Shown here in pieces: positions 17,107 to 24,862 of a DNA stretch of 64,000 bases (its first letter is position 1; each line of letters starts with the position of its first letter). Below the pieces are notes generated by a model, which worked only from the letters and a program-made list of their open reading frames with translations, ran no database searches and was not told the DNA's origin. Where the stretch lies: the NCBI RefSeq assembly GCF_000718165.1, contig NZ_JOEY01000023.1, positions 93,637-157,636 of the forward strand. The letters run 5' to 3'. Source of the DNA: Streptomyces fulvoviolaceus. Lineage in GTDB: Bacteria; Actinomycetota; Actinomycetes; Streptomycetales; Streptomycetaceae. A program made the position numbers and the translations under genes.

Positions 17107-18123
17107 ATGTCTCGCACCACTCGCCTGTCCTCCTCCCTCCTCAGAGTCGCCGCGGTCACGGGCGTCGCGGCCCTCACCCTGACGGCCTGCGGGTCCGGCT
17201 CCGGATCGAGTTCCTCGAGTTCCGGTTCCGGCGAGGTCAAGGTCGGTCTGATCACCAAGACCGACACCAACCCGTTCTTCGTGAAGATGAAGGAGGGCGC
17301 GGAGAAGGCCGCCAAGGAGAACGGTGCCCAACTGTCCACCGCGGCGGGCAAGTTCGACGGGGACAACGCCGGGCAGGTCACCGCCATCGAGAACATGGTC
17401 GCCGCCGGGGTCAAGGGCATCCTGATCACCCCGAGCGACTCCAAGGCGATCGTGCCCGCGATCGAGAAGGCCCGCGCCAAGGGTGTCCTGGTCATCGCCC
17501 TGGACACCCCGACCGACCCGGAGAGCGCCGTCGACGCCCTCTTCGCCACCGACAACGTCAAGGCCGGCGAGCTGATCGGCGAGTACGCCAAGGCCGCGAT
17601 GAAGGGCAAGACGGCGAAGATAGCCGCGCTCGACCTGGCGCCGGGCGTCTCCGTCGGCGTGCAGCGGCACGAAGGATTCCTGAAGGGCTTCGGCGCCACC
17701 GACAAGGACGTCGTGTGCGCCCAGGACACGGGCGGCGACCAGGCCAAGGGCCAGACGGCGATGGAGAACTGTCTCCAGAAGGAGCCGGACATCAACGTCG
17801 TCTACACCATCAACGAGCCGGCCGCGCTGGGCGCGTACACCGCGCTGAAGGCCAAGGGCCGGGAGAAGGACGTACTGATCGTCTCCGTGGACGGCGGCTG
17901 CACCGGCACCCAGGCCGTCAAGGACGGCAAGATCGCCGCGACTTCTCAGCAGTACCCGCTGAAGATGGCCGCCGAGGGCGTCAAGGCAGTCGTGACGTAC
18001 GCCAAGGACGGCAAGAAGGCGTCCGGTTACACCGACACCGGCGTCACGCTGATCAGCGACAAGGCGCAGGACGGTGTCACGTCGAAGGACACCGCCTACG
18101 GCCTGGAGAGCTGCTGGGGCTGA
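17107..18123 (+). CDS. Sugar-binding lipoprotein of a ribose/fructose-type (CUT2) ABC importer
   Basis: 338 residues from the ATG at 17107, six bases after AGGAG (an ATG at 17104 is directly before it). Signal peptide and lipobox LTAC; the lipidated Cys is followed by a Gly/Ser run. The mature region is a type I periplasmic-binding fold (VKVGLITKTDTNPFFVKMKEGAEKAA pattern, ILITPSDSKAIVPAIEKA, VDGGCTGTQAVKDGKIAATSQQ). Context with levanase and fructokinase suggests fructose as ligand, as in FrcB. First gene of a binding protein-permease-ATPase-LacI series. Confidence 0.92.
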   Translation: MSRTTRLSSSLLRVAAVTGVAALTLTACGSGSGSSSSSSGSGEVKVGLITKTDTNPFFVKMKEGAEKAAKENGAQLSTAAGKFDGDNAGQVTAIENMVAAGVKGILITPSDSKAIVPAIEKARAKGVLVIALDTPTDPESAVDALFATDNVKAGELIGEYAKAAMKGKTAKIAALDLAPGVSVGVQRHEGFLKGFGATDKDVVCAQDTGGDQAKGQTAMENCLQKEPDINVVYTINEPAALGAYTALKAKGREKDVLIVSVDGGCTGTQAVKDGKIAATSQQYPLKMAAEGVKAVVTYAKDGKKASGYTDTGVTLISDKAQDGVTSKDTAYGLESCWG

Positions 18124-18155
18124 GCGACCCGCCTGATCCGTACACCCCCGCAGCG

Positions 18156-18196
18156 GGGCGGCCGTCCCTTCCTCCCTGACCGGGGGACGGCCGCCC
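18156..18196. promoter_or_regulatory. Strong intercistronic hairpin after the binding-protein gene
   Basis: GGGCGGCCGTCCC (18156-18168) pairs perfectly with 18184-18196 around a 15-base loop, in the 136-bp gap between binding protein and permease. It may act as a partial terminator or 3' mRNA stabiliser that keeps binding-protein levels high. Confidence 0.65.
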
Positions 18197-18259
18197 GCTC
18201 GTCCTCTTGTCCTCCGACCAGGAAGGACAACGACCACTGTCTTTCGACAAGGACTTCGC

Positions 18260-19255
18260 ATGACAGCCACGACCACCCCGTACTCGGAGCTCAAAGCACC
18301 GACCACGGCCCGCCGACTGCTCACGGCGCCGACTACCGGCCCCCTGGTCGCCCTCCTCCTGGCCTGCGCCTTCTTCTCCCTCTCGACCGACCAGTTCCTG
18401 ACCGGCGGGAACTTCTCGCTGATCGTGCAGCAGGTCATGGTCGTGGGCACCCTCGCCATCGGACAGACCCTGATCATCCTGACCGCGGGCATCGACCTGT
18501 CGTGCGGCGCCGTGATGGCGTTCGGCAGCATCGTGATCGCCAAGATGGCAGCCGAGGGCTCCCTGCCCCCGCTCGTCGCCATCGCTCTGGGCATCGGCGT
18601 CTGCGGCGGGTTCGGGCTGCTCAACGGGTTGTTGGTGCAGAAGATCCCGCTGCCGCCGTTCATCGTCACCCTCGGCATGCTCAACGTGGCGTTCGCGCTG
18701 ACCCACATCTACTCCGAGGAGCAGACGGTCACCAATCTGCCCGGCCCGCTGACGGCCCTCGGGGAGACCTTCCCGCTGGGCCACACGGACATCACCTACG
18801 GCTCCCTGGTCACCATCGCCTTGTTCCTCCTCCTCGCCTACACGCTGAGCAGCACCGGCTGGGGCCGGCACGTGTACGCCCTGGGCAACAGCGCCGAGGC
18901 CGCCCGGCTGAACGGCATCCGTACCTCCCGCCTCACCATCGGCATCTACACCGTCGCCGGCCTGCTGTACGGCATCGCCGCCCTGCTGCTCATCTCCCGC
19001 ACCGGAGTCGGCGACCCGCAGGCCGGGCAGACCGACAACCTCGACAGCATCACCGCCGTGGTCCTCGGCGGCACCAGCCTCTTCGGCGGACGCGGCTCGG
19101 TCCTGGGCACCTTCATCGGCGTCCTCATCGTCGGCGTGTTCCGCAACGGTCTCCAGCTGATGGGCGTCGCCTCCATCTACCAGACCCTGATCACCGGAGT
19201 TCTGGTGATCCTCGCGGTGACCGTCGACCAGCTCTCCCGGAAGAAGGCCCGATGA
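18260..19255 (+). CDS. CUT2 sugar ABC transporter permease (RbsC/FrcC type)
   Basis: 331 residues, ATG start. Around 8-10 hydrophobic helices, with the family motif LTAGIDLSCGAVMAFGS near residues 74-90 and VLGGTSLFGGRGSVLGTFIG near the C-terminus. It forms the homodimeric channel of a monosaccharide importer. It overlaps the ATPase gene by 4 bp (ATGA), so the two are translationally coupled. Fructose is the likely cargo from context. Confidence 0.92.
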   Translation: MTATTTPYSELKAPTTARRLLTAPTTGPLVALLLACAFFSLSTDQFLTGGNFSLIVQQVMVVGTLAIGQTLIILTAGIDLSCGAVMAFGSIVIAKMAAEGSLPPLVAIALGIGVCGGFGLLNGLLVQKIPLPPFIVTLGMLNVAFALTHIYSEEQTVTNLPGPLTALGETFPLGHTDITYGSLVTIALFLLLAYTLSSTGWGRHVYALGNSAEAARLNGIRTSRLTIGIYTVAGLLYGIAALLLISRTGVGDPQAGQTDNLDSITAVVLGGTSLFGGRGSVLGTFIGVLIVGVFRNGLQLMGVASIYQTLITGVLVILAVTVDQLSRKKAR

Positions 19256-20088
19256 CCGCCACCTCCTCCCCCACGCCCGTGCTGCAGGCCCGCGGCCTGT
19301 TCAAGCGGTACGGCCAGGTCACCGCCATCGACGGCGCCGACTTCGACCTGCTCCCCGGCGAGGTCCTCGCCGTCATCGGCGACAACGGCGCCGGCAAGAC
19401 CAGCCTGATCAAGGCCCTCACCGGCGCGGTGACCCCCGACGCGGGCGAGATACGACTCAACGGCGAGCCCATCACCTTCTCCGGCCCGCAGAGCGCACGC
19501 GCCCACGGCATCGAGACGGTCTATCAGGACCTCGCCGTGGCCGCCTCCATGGACATCGCCTCGAACATGTTCCTCGGGCGCGAGCTGCGCCGCCCCGGCG
19601 TCCTCGGCAGTGTCTTCCGCATGCTGGACAAGAAGCGAATGCGCCAGGAGGCCGCCGAGCACATGGCCGACCTGAAGATCGGCCTCCGCTCGCTGACGCA
19701 GTCGGTGGAGACGCTCTCCGGCGGACAGCGGCAGGCCGTCGCGGTCGCCCGTTCCGTCGCCTGGGCCCGCTCCGTCGTCGTCATGGACGAACCCACCGCA
19801 GCCCTCGGCGTCAAGGAGTCCGGCCAGGTCCTCGACCTCATCCGCCGGGTCCGCGACAAGGGCATGCCGGTCGTCCTGATCAGCCACAACATGCCGCACG
19901 TCTTCGAGATCGCCGACCGGATCCACGTCCACCGCCTCGGCCGGCGCGCCGCCGTGATCAAGCCCTCCGACTACTCCATGGCCGAGGTCGTCGCCATCAT
20001 GACCGGCGCTCTCACCGTCGACGCGGCCGGAGATACTGTCGTAGCGGATTCGGAGGCCGCGAAGGCCGCCGGAGTCCAGGCCACCTGA
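19252..20088 (+). CDS. Sugar ABC transporter ATP-binding protein, single-domain
   Basis: 278 residues. Walker A GDNGAGKT (43-50), signature LSGGQRQ (155-161), Walker B VVVMDEPTAA (175-184) and the switch His in ISHNM. It carries only one nucleotide-binding domain, unlike the double RbsA type (about 500 residues), and so resembles FrcA-type fructose importers, where two copies would pair. The start overlaps the permease stop by 4 bp. A large hairpin separates it from the LacI gene. Confidence 0.92.
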   Translation: MTATSSPTPVLQARGLFKRYGQVTAIDGADFDLLPGEVLAVIGDNGAGKTSLIKALTGAVTPDAGEIRLNGEPITFSGPQSARAHGIETVYQDLAVAASMDIASNMFLGRELRRPGVLGSVFRMLDKKRMRQEAAEHMADLKIGLRSLTQSVETLSGGQRQAVAVARSVAWARSVVVMDEPTAALGVKESGQVLDLIRRVRDKGMPVVLISHNMPHVFEIADRIHVHRLGRRAAVIKPSDYSMAEVVAIMTGALTVDAAGDTVVADSEAAKAAGVQAT

Positions 20089-20100
20089 CAGCACGACCCC

Positions 20101-20143
20101 GCTCTCGCAGTTTCCGGCCGAGGCCGCGGCCGGAAACGAGAGC
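20101..20143. terminator. Large hairpin between ATPase and LacI genes
   Basis: GCTCTC at 20101-20106 pairs with 20138-20143 and GTTTCCGGCCG at 20110-20120 with 20127-20137, with a small asymmetric bulge and a 6-base loop. It lies 12 bp after the ATPase stop and 21 bp before the LacI start: a likely terminator or attenuator that lowers regulator expression. Confidence 0.65.
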
Positions 20144-20164
20144 CCTCAGGAGACGGTTTCCTCC

Positions 20165-21196
20165 ATGGCAGCGAACCGCCGCCCTACCCTGGCCGATGTC
20201 GCCCGCGAAGTCGGAGTCAGCGCCAAGACGGTCTCCCGAGTCCTCAACGAGGACGGACCCGCCTCCGCACAGACGAGGGAACAGGTACTGGCCGCAGTGG
20301 CCAAGCTCGGCTTCCAGCCGAACCTCATGGCCCGCAACATCCGCGTCGGCGGACCCGACACCACCATCGGCCTGGTCATCCCCGACCTCGCCAACCCCTT
20401 CTTCGGAGCCGTGGCCCGTGCCATCGAGGACACCGTCCGCGACCGCGGACTGACCCTGCTCATGGGCTCCTCCGCGGACGACCCCGAGCGCGAACGCGCC
20501 CTGACGGACAAGTTCCTCGCTCGCCGCGTCAGCATCCTGATCGTCGTTCCGTCCGTCGGCGCCGACCACTCCCACCTCAAGTCCCACCGTACGGCGGGAC
20601 TGCCCGTGATCTTCCTCGACCGACCCGGAGTCGGCCTCGCCACGGACTGCATCGTCAGCTCCAACCGTGCCGGAGCCCACGACGGCGTCGCCCACCTCAT
20701 CGCCCACGGACACCGGCGCATCGGCTTCGTCGGCGACCTCCCCCCGAAGCTGTACACCCGCCGTGAACGTCTGGCCGGCTACCGCTCGGCGCTACAGCAG
20801 GCCGACATCCTCTACGATCGCTCGCTCGTCGCCAGCGCCCACGACCAGCGGGGGGCCGAAGCCGCGACCGCGCAACTCCTCGGCCTGGCCGATCCCCCCA
20901 CGGCCTTGTTCGCCGGCAACAACATCATGGCGCTGGGCATCGTCGCCGAACTGGCCCGCAGCAAGCGCAAGGACGTCGCCTTCGTCGCCTTCGACGAGGT
21001 GGCGCTCGCCGAGGCACTCGATCCGGCTCTTACGGTCGTCACTCAGGACGCGGAAGAACTCGGCAGAACAGCAGCGGCCACCGCGCTGACCCGCCTGGAC
21101 GGGGACCGCACTCGAGCCCGCACCATCACCGTTCCCACCCGGCTGATCGTCCGGGGCTCGGGCGAACTCCCTGTCGCCGCGCTGCAGGAAGCGTGA
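20165..21196 (+). CDS. LacI family regulator of the fructose/levanase genes
   Basis: 343 residues. The DNA-binding helix-turn-helix is LADVAREVGVSAKTVSRVLN (9-28), followed by the hinge helix and a type I binding-protein sensor domain (about 65-335). It ends the fructose importer series. The TGTCANCGNTGACA pairs at 15.8 and 17.0 kb are the best candidate operators because they flank the levanase, the fructokinase and this operon. Repression relieved by fructose or fructose phosphate is inferred. Confidence 0.9.
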   Translation: MAANRRPTLADVAREVGVSAKTVSRVLNEDGPASAQTREQVLAAVAKLGFQPNLMARNIRVGGPDTTIGLVIPDLANPFFGAVARAIEDTVRDRGLTLLMGSSADDPERERALTDKFLARRVSILIVVPSVGADHSHLKSHRTAGLPVIFLDRPGVGLATDCIVSSNRAGAHDGVAHLIAHGHRRIGFVGDLPPKLYTRRERLAGYRSALQQADILYDRSLVASAHDQRGAEAATAQLLGLADPPTALFAGNNIMALGIVAELARSKRKDVAFVAFDEVALAEALDPALTVVTQDAEELGRTAAATALTRLDGDRTRARTITVPTRLIVRGSGELPVAALQEA

Positions 21197-21376
21197 CCTG
21201 GAGATGGCACTGCCCTGAGAGCCTCGGCCGTTTCTCCCGCACCGTGGTCGGGCGCCGGCCCCTCGATCCAAAGGGCGCGCAGCACCCTGATCGCCGGCCG
21301 CCACTCCGTCAACCACCACAGCGGTGTCGGGCAGGAAGGCGCCGAGGCAGCCACTTTGCCGTTGGCGTATGCCTCT

Positions 21377-21417
21377 ACCACTCCGCCCCACCGGGTTGAT
21401 CCGGTGGGCGGAGTGGT
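21377..21417. terminator. Bidirectional hairpin terminator
   Basis: The arm 21377-21394 (starting ACCACTCCGCC) pairs with 21401-21417, 17 bp with one bulged C, around the loop GTTGAT. It sits between convergent transcription units. Confidence 0.75.
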
Positions 21418-21556
21418 GGGAGATGCGACGTGCGGGTGGGGCGAGTGGGATGTTGGTGAGCCAGATGTCGAGGAAGTAGCGCCGTGGGTCCATTGGCTGT
21501 CGGAGCAGAACCCTTCTCTTCGATCGCGCCGTGGCACACGCACGCTGCAGCGCGAT

Positions 21557-21604
21557 CGGGTTCGGGTTCGGGTTCGGGTTCGGGTTCGGGTTCGGGTTCG
21601 GGTT
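21557..21604. repeat. Eight tandem copies of CGGGTT
   Basis: 48 bp of perfect hexamer repeats, ending 23 bp before the SDR stop codon. It is intergenic and probably prone to slippage. Read in frame it would encode Arg-Val or Gly-Phe dipeptides, but no start signal supports this. Confidence 0.9.
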
Positions 21605-21626
21605 GAACGAGGTACCGGGCGCGGTC

Positions 21627-22304
21627 TCAGCGGCTGAAGACGAGTTCGGCCCGGTCACGCTTGGTGGTGTGCAGGTCCCAGTAGACCGGGGAGATTTCCT
21701 CGGGCTGGGCCGTCGGGAATCCGGGGACGACCGACATACCGATCGACACGTCGATGCCGACATGGGCGGCCTGCACGCCGGTGCCGTCCAGCTCCCTGTG
21801 CAGGTTGAGCGCCCAGTTCCGCAGCGCCGCAGCAGCGGCGTTGACGTTGCCGACCTGCGGGACGGGGTCGATCGAGCCCGCGCCGGTGGTGTAGAGCAGG
21901 GTGCCGGAGCCGACCTCGCGCATCGCCGGCAGGACCGCATGGGTGGCGGCGATGGCGCCGTAGAGCTGGAATTCGATCTCGTGTTGCACATGGGCGGGTT
22001 CGGTCTCGATCGGCGTGGTCAGCACAGTGGAGCCCATGGTGCCCACCGGGGAGTACTCCAGGACGTCGATGCCGCCGAACTGCGCGGCGGCATCTTTGAG
22101 GGCTTGAGTGAGGGCGTCGCGATCGAGTACGTCCGCGGGGAACGCGGCAGCGGTGATGTCCTCGGCGGTGAGCGTGCCGACGAGATCGTCGAGCTTGGTG
22201 CGGTTGCGGGAGATCAGGGCGACGTCGAAACCCTGCGAGCCGAAGGTACGGGCGATGGCCAGACCCAGCTGAGGGCCGGCTCCGACAATGGCGATGCTGG
22301 TCAC
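21627..22304 (-). CDS. SDR family NAD(P)-dependent oxidoreductase
   Basis: 225 residues, GTG start with AAAGGAT upstream. Rossmann cofactor motif GAGPQLGLAIA (8-18), followed by SRN typical of NADPH-preferring enzymes. The usual catalytic Ser-Tyr-x3-Lys triad is not evident: the region around TGAGSIDPVPQVGNVNAAAAALRNW lacks YxxxK, so it belongs to an atypical or non-catalytic SDR group. Divergent from a TetR regulator and preceded by three operator-like repeats, it is probably that regulator's target. Substrate unknown. Confidence 0.85.
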   Translation of the reverse strand: MTSIAIVGAGPQLGLAIARTFGSQGFDVALISRNRTKLDDLVGTLTAEDITAAAFPADVLDRDALTQALKDAAAQFGGIDVLEYSPVGTMGSTVLTTPIETEPAHVQHEIEFQLYGAIAATHAVLPAMREVGSGTLLYTTGAGSIDPVPQVGNVNAAAAALRNWALNLHRELDGTGVQAAHVGIDVSIGMSVVPGFPTAQPEEISPVYWDLHTTKRDRAELVFSR

Positions 22305-22366
22305 AGCGATCCTTTCGTGGAACGCCGTCCGAGGAGACGGACGGCGTCGAAGAGACGGGAAATTAC

Positions 22367-22452
22367 GGAAAGGGCTATCCGTTTCGAGATCCGGATAGCC
22401 CTTTCCGGTTCACTGCAACCACCGTAGCACGAGAAATGGATAGGCCTTTCCG
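22367..22452. promoter_or_regulatory. Three TetR-type operator copies in the SDR/TetR divergent region
   Basis: GGAAAGGGCTATCCG (22367-22381) faces CGGATAGCCCTTTCC (22392-22406) as a perfect 15-bp inverted repeat. A third copy, GGATAGGCCTTTCCG (22438-22452), lies just before the TetR start. Each copy is itself a near-dyad (GGA-NAGG-CCT-NTCC). This fits autoregulation of TetR and control of the SDR gene. Confidence 0.75.
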
Positions 22453-22470
22453 ATTGCTAGACTGCCCGTC

Positions 22471-23175
22471 ATGAACCCCGGCGACCAGCACCCCGACGCC
22501 CCCGCCGCCCAGCCTGTGCGCAGTGACGTCGAGCGCAACCGCGGCAGGATCCTCGCGGCCGCGCGCTCCGTGTTCGGACGCGACGGCCTGAGCGCCTCCA
22601 TGGCCTCCGTGGCGCGCGAAACGGGCGTCGGGATCGCCACCGTCTTCCGCCACTTCCCCACGAAGGAGGAGCTGGTCGCCGCCGTCTTCTCCGACCGCAT
22701 GGACACCTACGCCGACGCGGTCGCCACCGCCCTCGACGACCCCGACCCCTGGCACGGCTTCACCGGCTACATCGAGGCCGCCTGCGCGATGCAGGCCGCC
22801 GACAACGGCTTCGCCGACGTCCTGACCATGACCTTTCCCACCGCCAGGGCCATGGAGGAGCGCCGCAACGAGGCATACGAGGGCATGGTGGAGCTCATCG
22901 GCCGCGCCAAGGCCACGGGCCGGCTGCGTGAGGACTTCGACCCCTCGGATCTGGTGCTGCTGCATATGGCCAACCTCGGCGTGGTCAACGCCTGCGGCGA
23001 TGCCGCTCCCGATGCCTGGCGACGCGTCGTCGCGCTGATGATCCAGTCCTTCGAGGCCCCGGCGCGAGCCCCCCTGCCCTCCCCGCCCGAGCACGACGCC
23101 CTCTACAAGGCCATGCTCCGCACCGCCCCGGCGGCAAGACCGCGCAGAAGCCCGACCAGAACAGCTGACCCCTGA
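22471..23175 (+). CDS. TetR/AcrR family transcriptional regulator
   Basis: 234 residues. The N-terminal helix-turn-helix is at about 18-63 (RGRILAAARSVFGRDGL ... GIATVFRHFPTKEELVAAVF). A helical ligand-binding domain follows and ends in a basic, Pro/Ala-rich tail. Divergent to the SDR gene with operator repeats between them, it likely represses itself and the SDR gene in response to a small molecule. A strong terminator begins at its stop codon. Confidence 0.9.
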   Translation: MNPGDQHPDAPAAQPVRSDVERNRGRILAAARSVFGRDGLSASMASVARETGVGIATVFRHFPTKEELVAAVFSDRMDTYADAVATALDDPDPWHGFTGYIEAACAMQAADNGFADVLTMTFPTARAMEERRNEAYEGMVELIGRAKATGRLREDFDPSDLVLLHMANLGVVNACGDAAPDAWRRVVALMIQSFEAPARAPLPSPPEHDALYKAMLRTAPAARPRRSPTRTADP

Positions 23176-23204
23176 GCACCCTCCGTCAACTGACGGAGGG
23201 TGCT
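23175..23204. terminator. Terminator after the TetR gene
   Basis: AGCACCCTCCGTCA (23175-23188) pairs perfectly with 23191-23204 with a minimal loop. It begins at the last base of the TetR stop codon. Confidence 0.8.
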
Positions 23205-23282
23205 GCCAGCAGGTCCTGGCAGGCGGCCGGGGGGGAAAGCGAGGTTGTGCAACCGGTCGCGGCGGCGGGGCCGGTCCGTCCA

Positions 23283-23473
23283 CACCGACACCACTCCCCC
23301 GACGGGCTTGAAGCCGCTCCGGGAGTACCCCAACACCCACGCGGACGGCTTCCCCCGCTTCATGTCCGACCGCGCCGAGGCCGAACGCCGGGAAGGAGAC
23401 CTTCACCCTCTACTTCGGTGACTTCAAGGGCGGCCCGACACCAGGCCGGCTCGGCCTGCATCCCGGGACGTAG
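23283..23473 (+). pseudogene. Short frameshifted coding remnant
   Basis: Two adjacent frames read as protein: THADGFPRFMSDRAEAERREG, then after a frame change near 23395 TFTLYFGDFKGGPTPGRLGL to a stop at 23471-23473. The composition looks like once-coding DNA whose frame was broken. The family is not recognised. No start codon with a ribosome-binding site is seen. Confidence 0.35.
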
Positions 23474-23555
23474 CGCCTCATGTCCATGGTCGCACCGACC
23501 CTCGAAGGCATGATCGGTACGGTGGCACCGGGACAATCAGAGGGGCGACGCGACC

Positions 23556-24050
23556 GTGGGCGAGCAGGCGGAGATCACGACGGCGAAACAGGCCGCGGAC
23601 CACGAGCTGATCCTGGCGTTCGGCCGGCTGCAGGGCGCGGCCAACCGGCTGGAGTACATCCTCGGCCGGGCGCTCGAGGTGGAGTGCGGCATCAGCCACC
23701 TGATGTTCGAGGTGCTGCTGATCCTCGGCCGGGCGGGCGAGCCGGGACTCTCCATGCGGGCCATCGCCCAGGAGCAGGTCCTGACCACGGGCGGCGCCAC
23801 CCGGCTGGTGGACCGGATGGAGGCGGCCGAACTGGTCGAGCGGGCAGCGGATCCAGGCGACCGGCGCGCGCGCCTGGTCCGGCTGACCGCATTGGGCGAG
23901 GAGACCGTCGTACGCGCGTCCCGGGTCCACCTGGAGAACATCAAGCGGTACCTCGTGGACCCCCTGCCCGCAGCGGACCGGAAGCGGTTCTCGGAGGATC
24001 TCCGCATCCTCAGCCACACGGCTCGGGATCTGCTGCCCCGCCTGCCCTGA
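23556..24050 (+). CDS. MarR family transcriptional regulator
   Basis: 164 residues, GTG start. The winged helix-turn-helix spans about 50-120: ISHLMFEVLLILGRAGEPGLSMRAIAQEQVLTTGGATRLVDRMEAAELVER, with the wing DPGDRRARLVRLT (DxRxxxvxLT motif). Dimerisation helices are at both ends. Inverted repeats in the 155-bp gap before the next gene suggest that it controls the DsbA/MBL/NTF2 series downstream. Confidence 0.9.
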   Translation: MGEQAEITTAKQAADHELILAFGRLQGAANRLEYILGRALEVECGISHLMFEVLLILGRAGEPGLSMRAIAQEQVLTTGGATRLVDRMEAAELVERAADPGDRRARLVRLTALGEETVVRASRVHLENIKRYLVDPLPAADRKRFSEDLRILSHTARDLLPRLP

Positions 24051-24129
24051 CCTGCGAAGTGGCGACACCGTTGGTGTAATGACGTTGCCAGTCGTCCTCG
24101 TGTGCCCCACCTCACACGAACCTTGAAAT

Positions 24130-24160
24130 ATCTGACTCGTCAGTTACTGTTCTGTCAGAT
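24130..24160. promoter_or_regulatory. Inverted repeats upstream of the DsbA-like gene, possible MarR site
   Basis: ATCTGAC (24130-24136) and GTCAGAT (24154-24160) form an inverted repeat, and CTGACTCGTCAG (24132-24143) is a local palindrome within it. The region is AT-rich compared with its surroundings and precedes the DsbA/MBL/NTF2 genes. Confidence 0.5.
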
Positions 24161-24205
24161 GAATCGCCCGCAACCGGCGGGCGCGCATCCCTGCCGAGGT
24201 CCTCG

Positions 24206-24823
24206 ATGAAGCTCGTCTATGTCTTCGACGCCTACTGCGGCTGGTCGCACGGGTTCTCCGGAACACTGAGCGAAGTCGCTTCCCGTCACCCCGAACTGCC
24301 GGTCGAGGTCGTCTCCGGCGGCCTGTTCACCGGGTCGCGCCGGGTACCCGTCCGCGAGTTCGGCTATGTCCAGGGCGCGAACGCCAAGATCGCCGAGCTG
24401 ACCGGCGCCGAGTTCGGCGAGGCGTATGAGCGGCTGATCGCCGACGGCTCCTTCGTGATGGACTCGGAGGCCGCCGCGCGCGGTGTCGCCGCCCTGCGCC
24501 AGGCCGCACCGGCCCGCGCCGTGGAGCTGGCGATCGCCCTGCAGCGGGCCTTCTACGTCGACGGCCTGAGCCTGTCCGAGGCAGCCACCTACCGGAAGAT
24601 CGCCGAGGAGGCCCGACTGGATGCCGACGCTGTGGTCACCGCCTTCGAGGGATCCGAGGTTCGGGTCGCGGCGGGCGCCGACTTCCACCGGTCCGCCTCG
24701 CTGGGCGTCACCGGCTTCCCCACGCTGCTGGCCGTCGACGGCGACTCCGTCACTGCCGTGGCCCACGGCCACGGCACCGCCAACGAGATCGACCAGCGGC
24801 TCGCGGCGCTCCCCACCCACTGA
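24206..24823 (+). CDS. DsbA-family thioredoxin-fold protein with a CxxS site
   Basis: 205 residues. Thioredoxin-fold start KLVYVFDAYCGWSHG puts Cys14-Gly-Trp-Ser17 where DsbA enzymes have CxxC, so the resolving Cys is missing. A helical insert (about 60-145) and the cis-Pro loop VTGFPTLLAVDG (168-179) complete the fold. No signal peptide, so cytoplasmic. The family includes FrnE-like and 2-hydroxychromene isomerase-like members; isomerase or monothiol chemistry is possible. It starts a likely three-gene operon. Confidence 0.88.
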   Translation: MKLVYVFDAYCGWSHGFSGTLSEVASRHPELPVEVVSGGLFTGSRRVPVREFGYVQGANAKIAELTGAEFGEAYERLIADGSFVMDSEAAARGVAALRQAAPARAVELAIALQRAFYVDGLSLSEAATYRKIAEEARLDADAVVTAFEGSEVRVAAGADFHRSASLGVTGFPTLLAVDGDSVTAVAHGHGTANEIDQRLAALPTH

Positions 24824-24862
24824 ACCTCCCGCTCCCCACTCCCTCCCCGCAAGGAGTCATCG

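Larger units (their letters stand above)
21197..21626. other. Intergenic region with terminator and hexamer array
   Basis: No gene is supported. The gap between the LacI gene and the convergent SDR gene contains a long hairpin (21377-21417) and an array of CGGGTT hexamers (21557-21604). Open frames spanning it are low-complexity translations of the array. Confidence 0.5.

Noticed and set aside
21531..22427. Coding frame through the CGGGTT array
   Set aside because: Antisense to the SDR gene and composed of dipeptide repeats; no ribosome-binding site.
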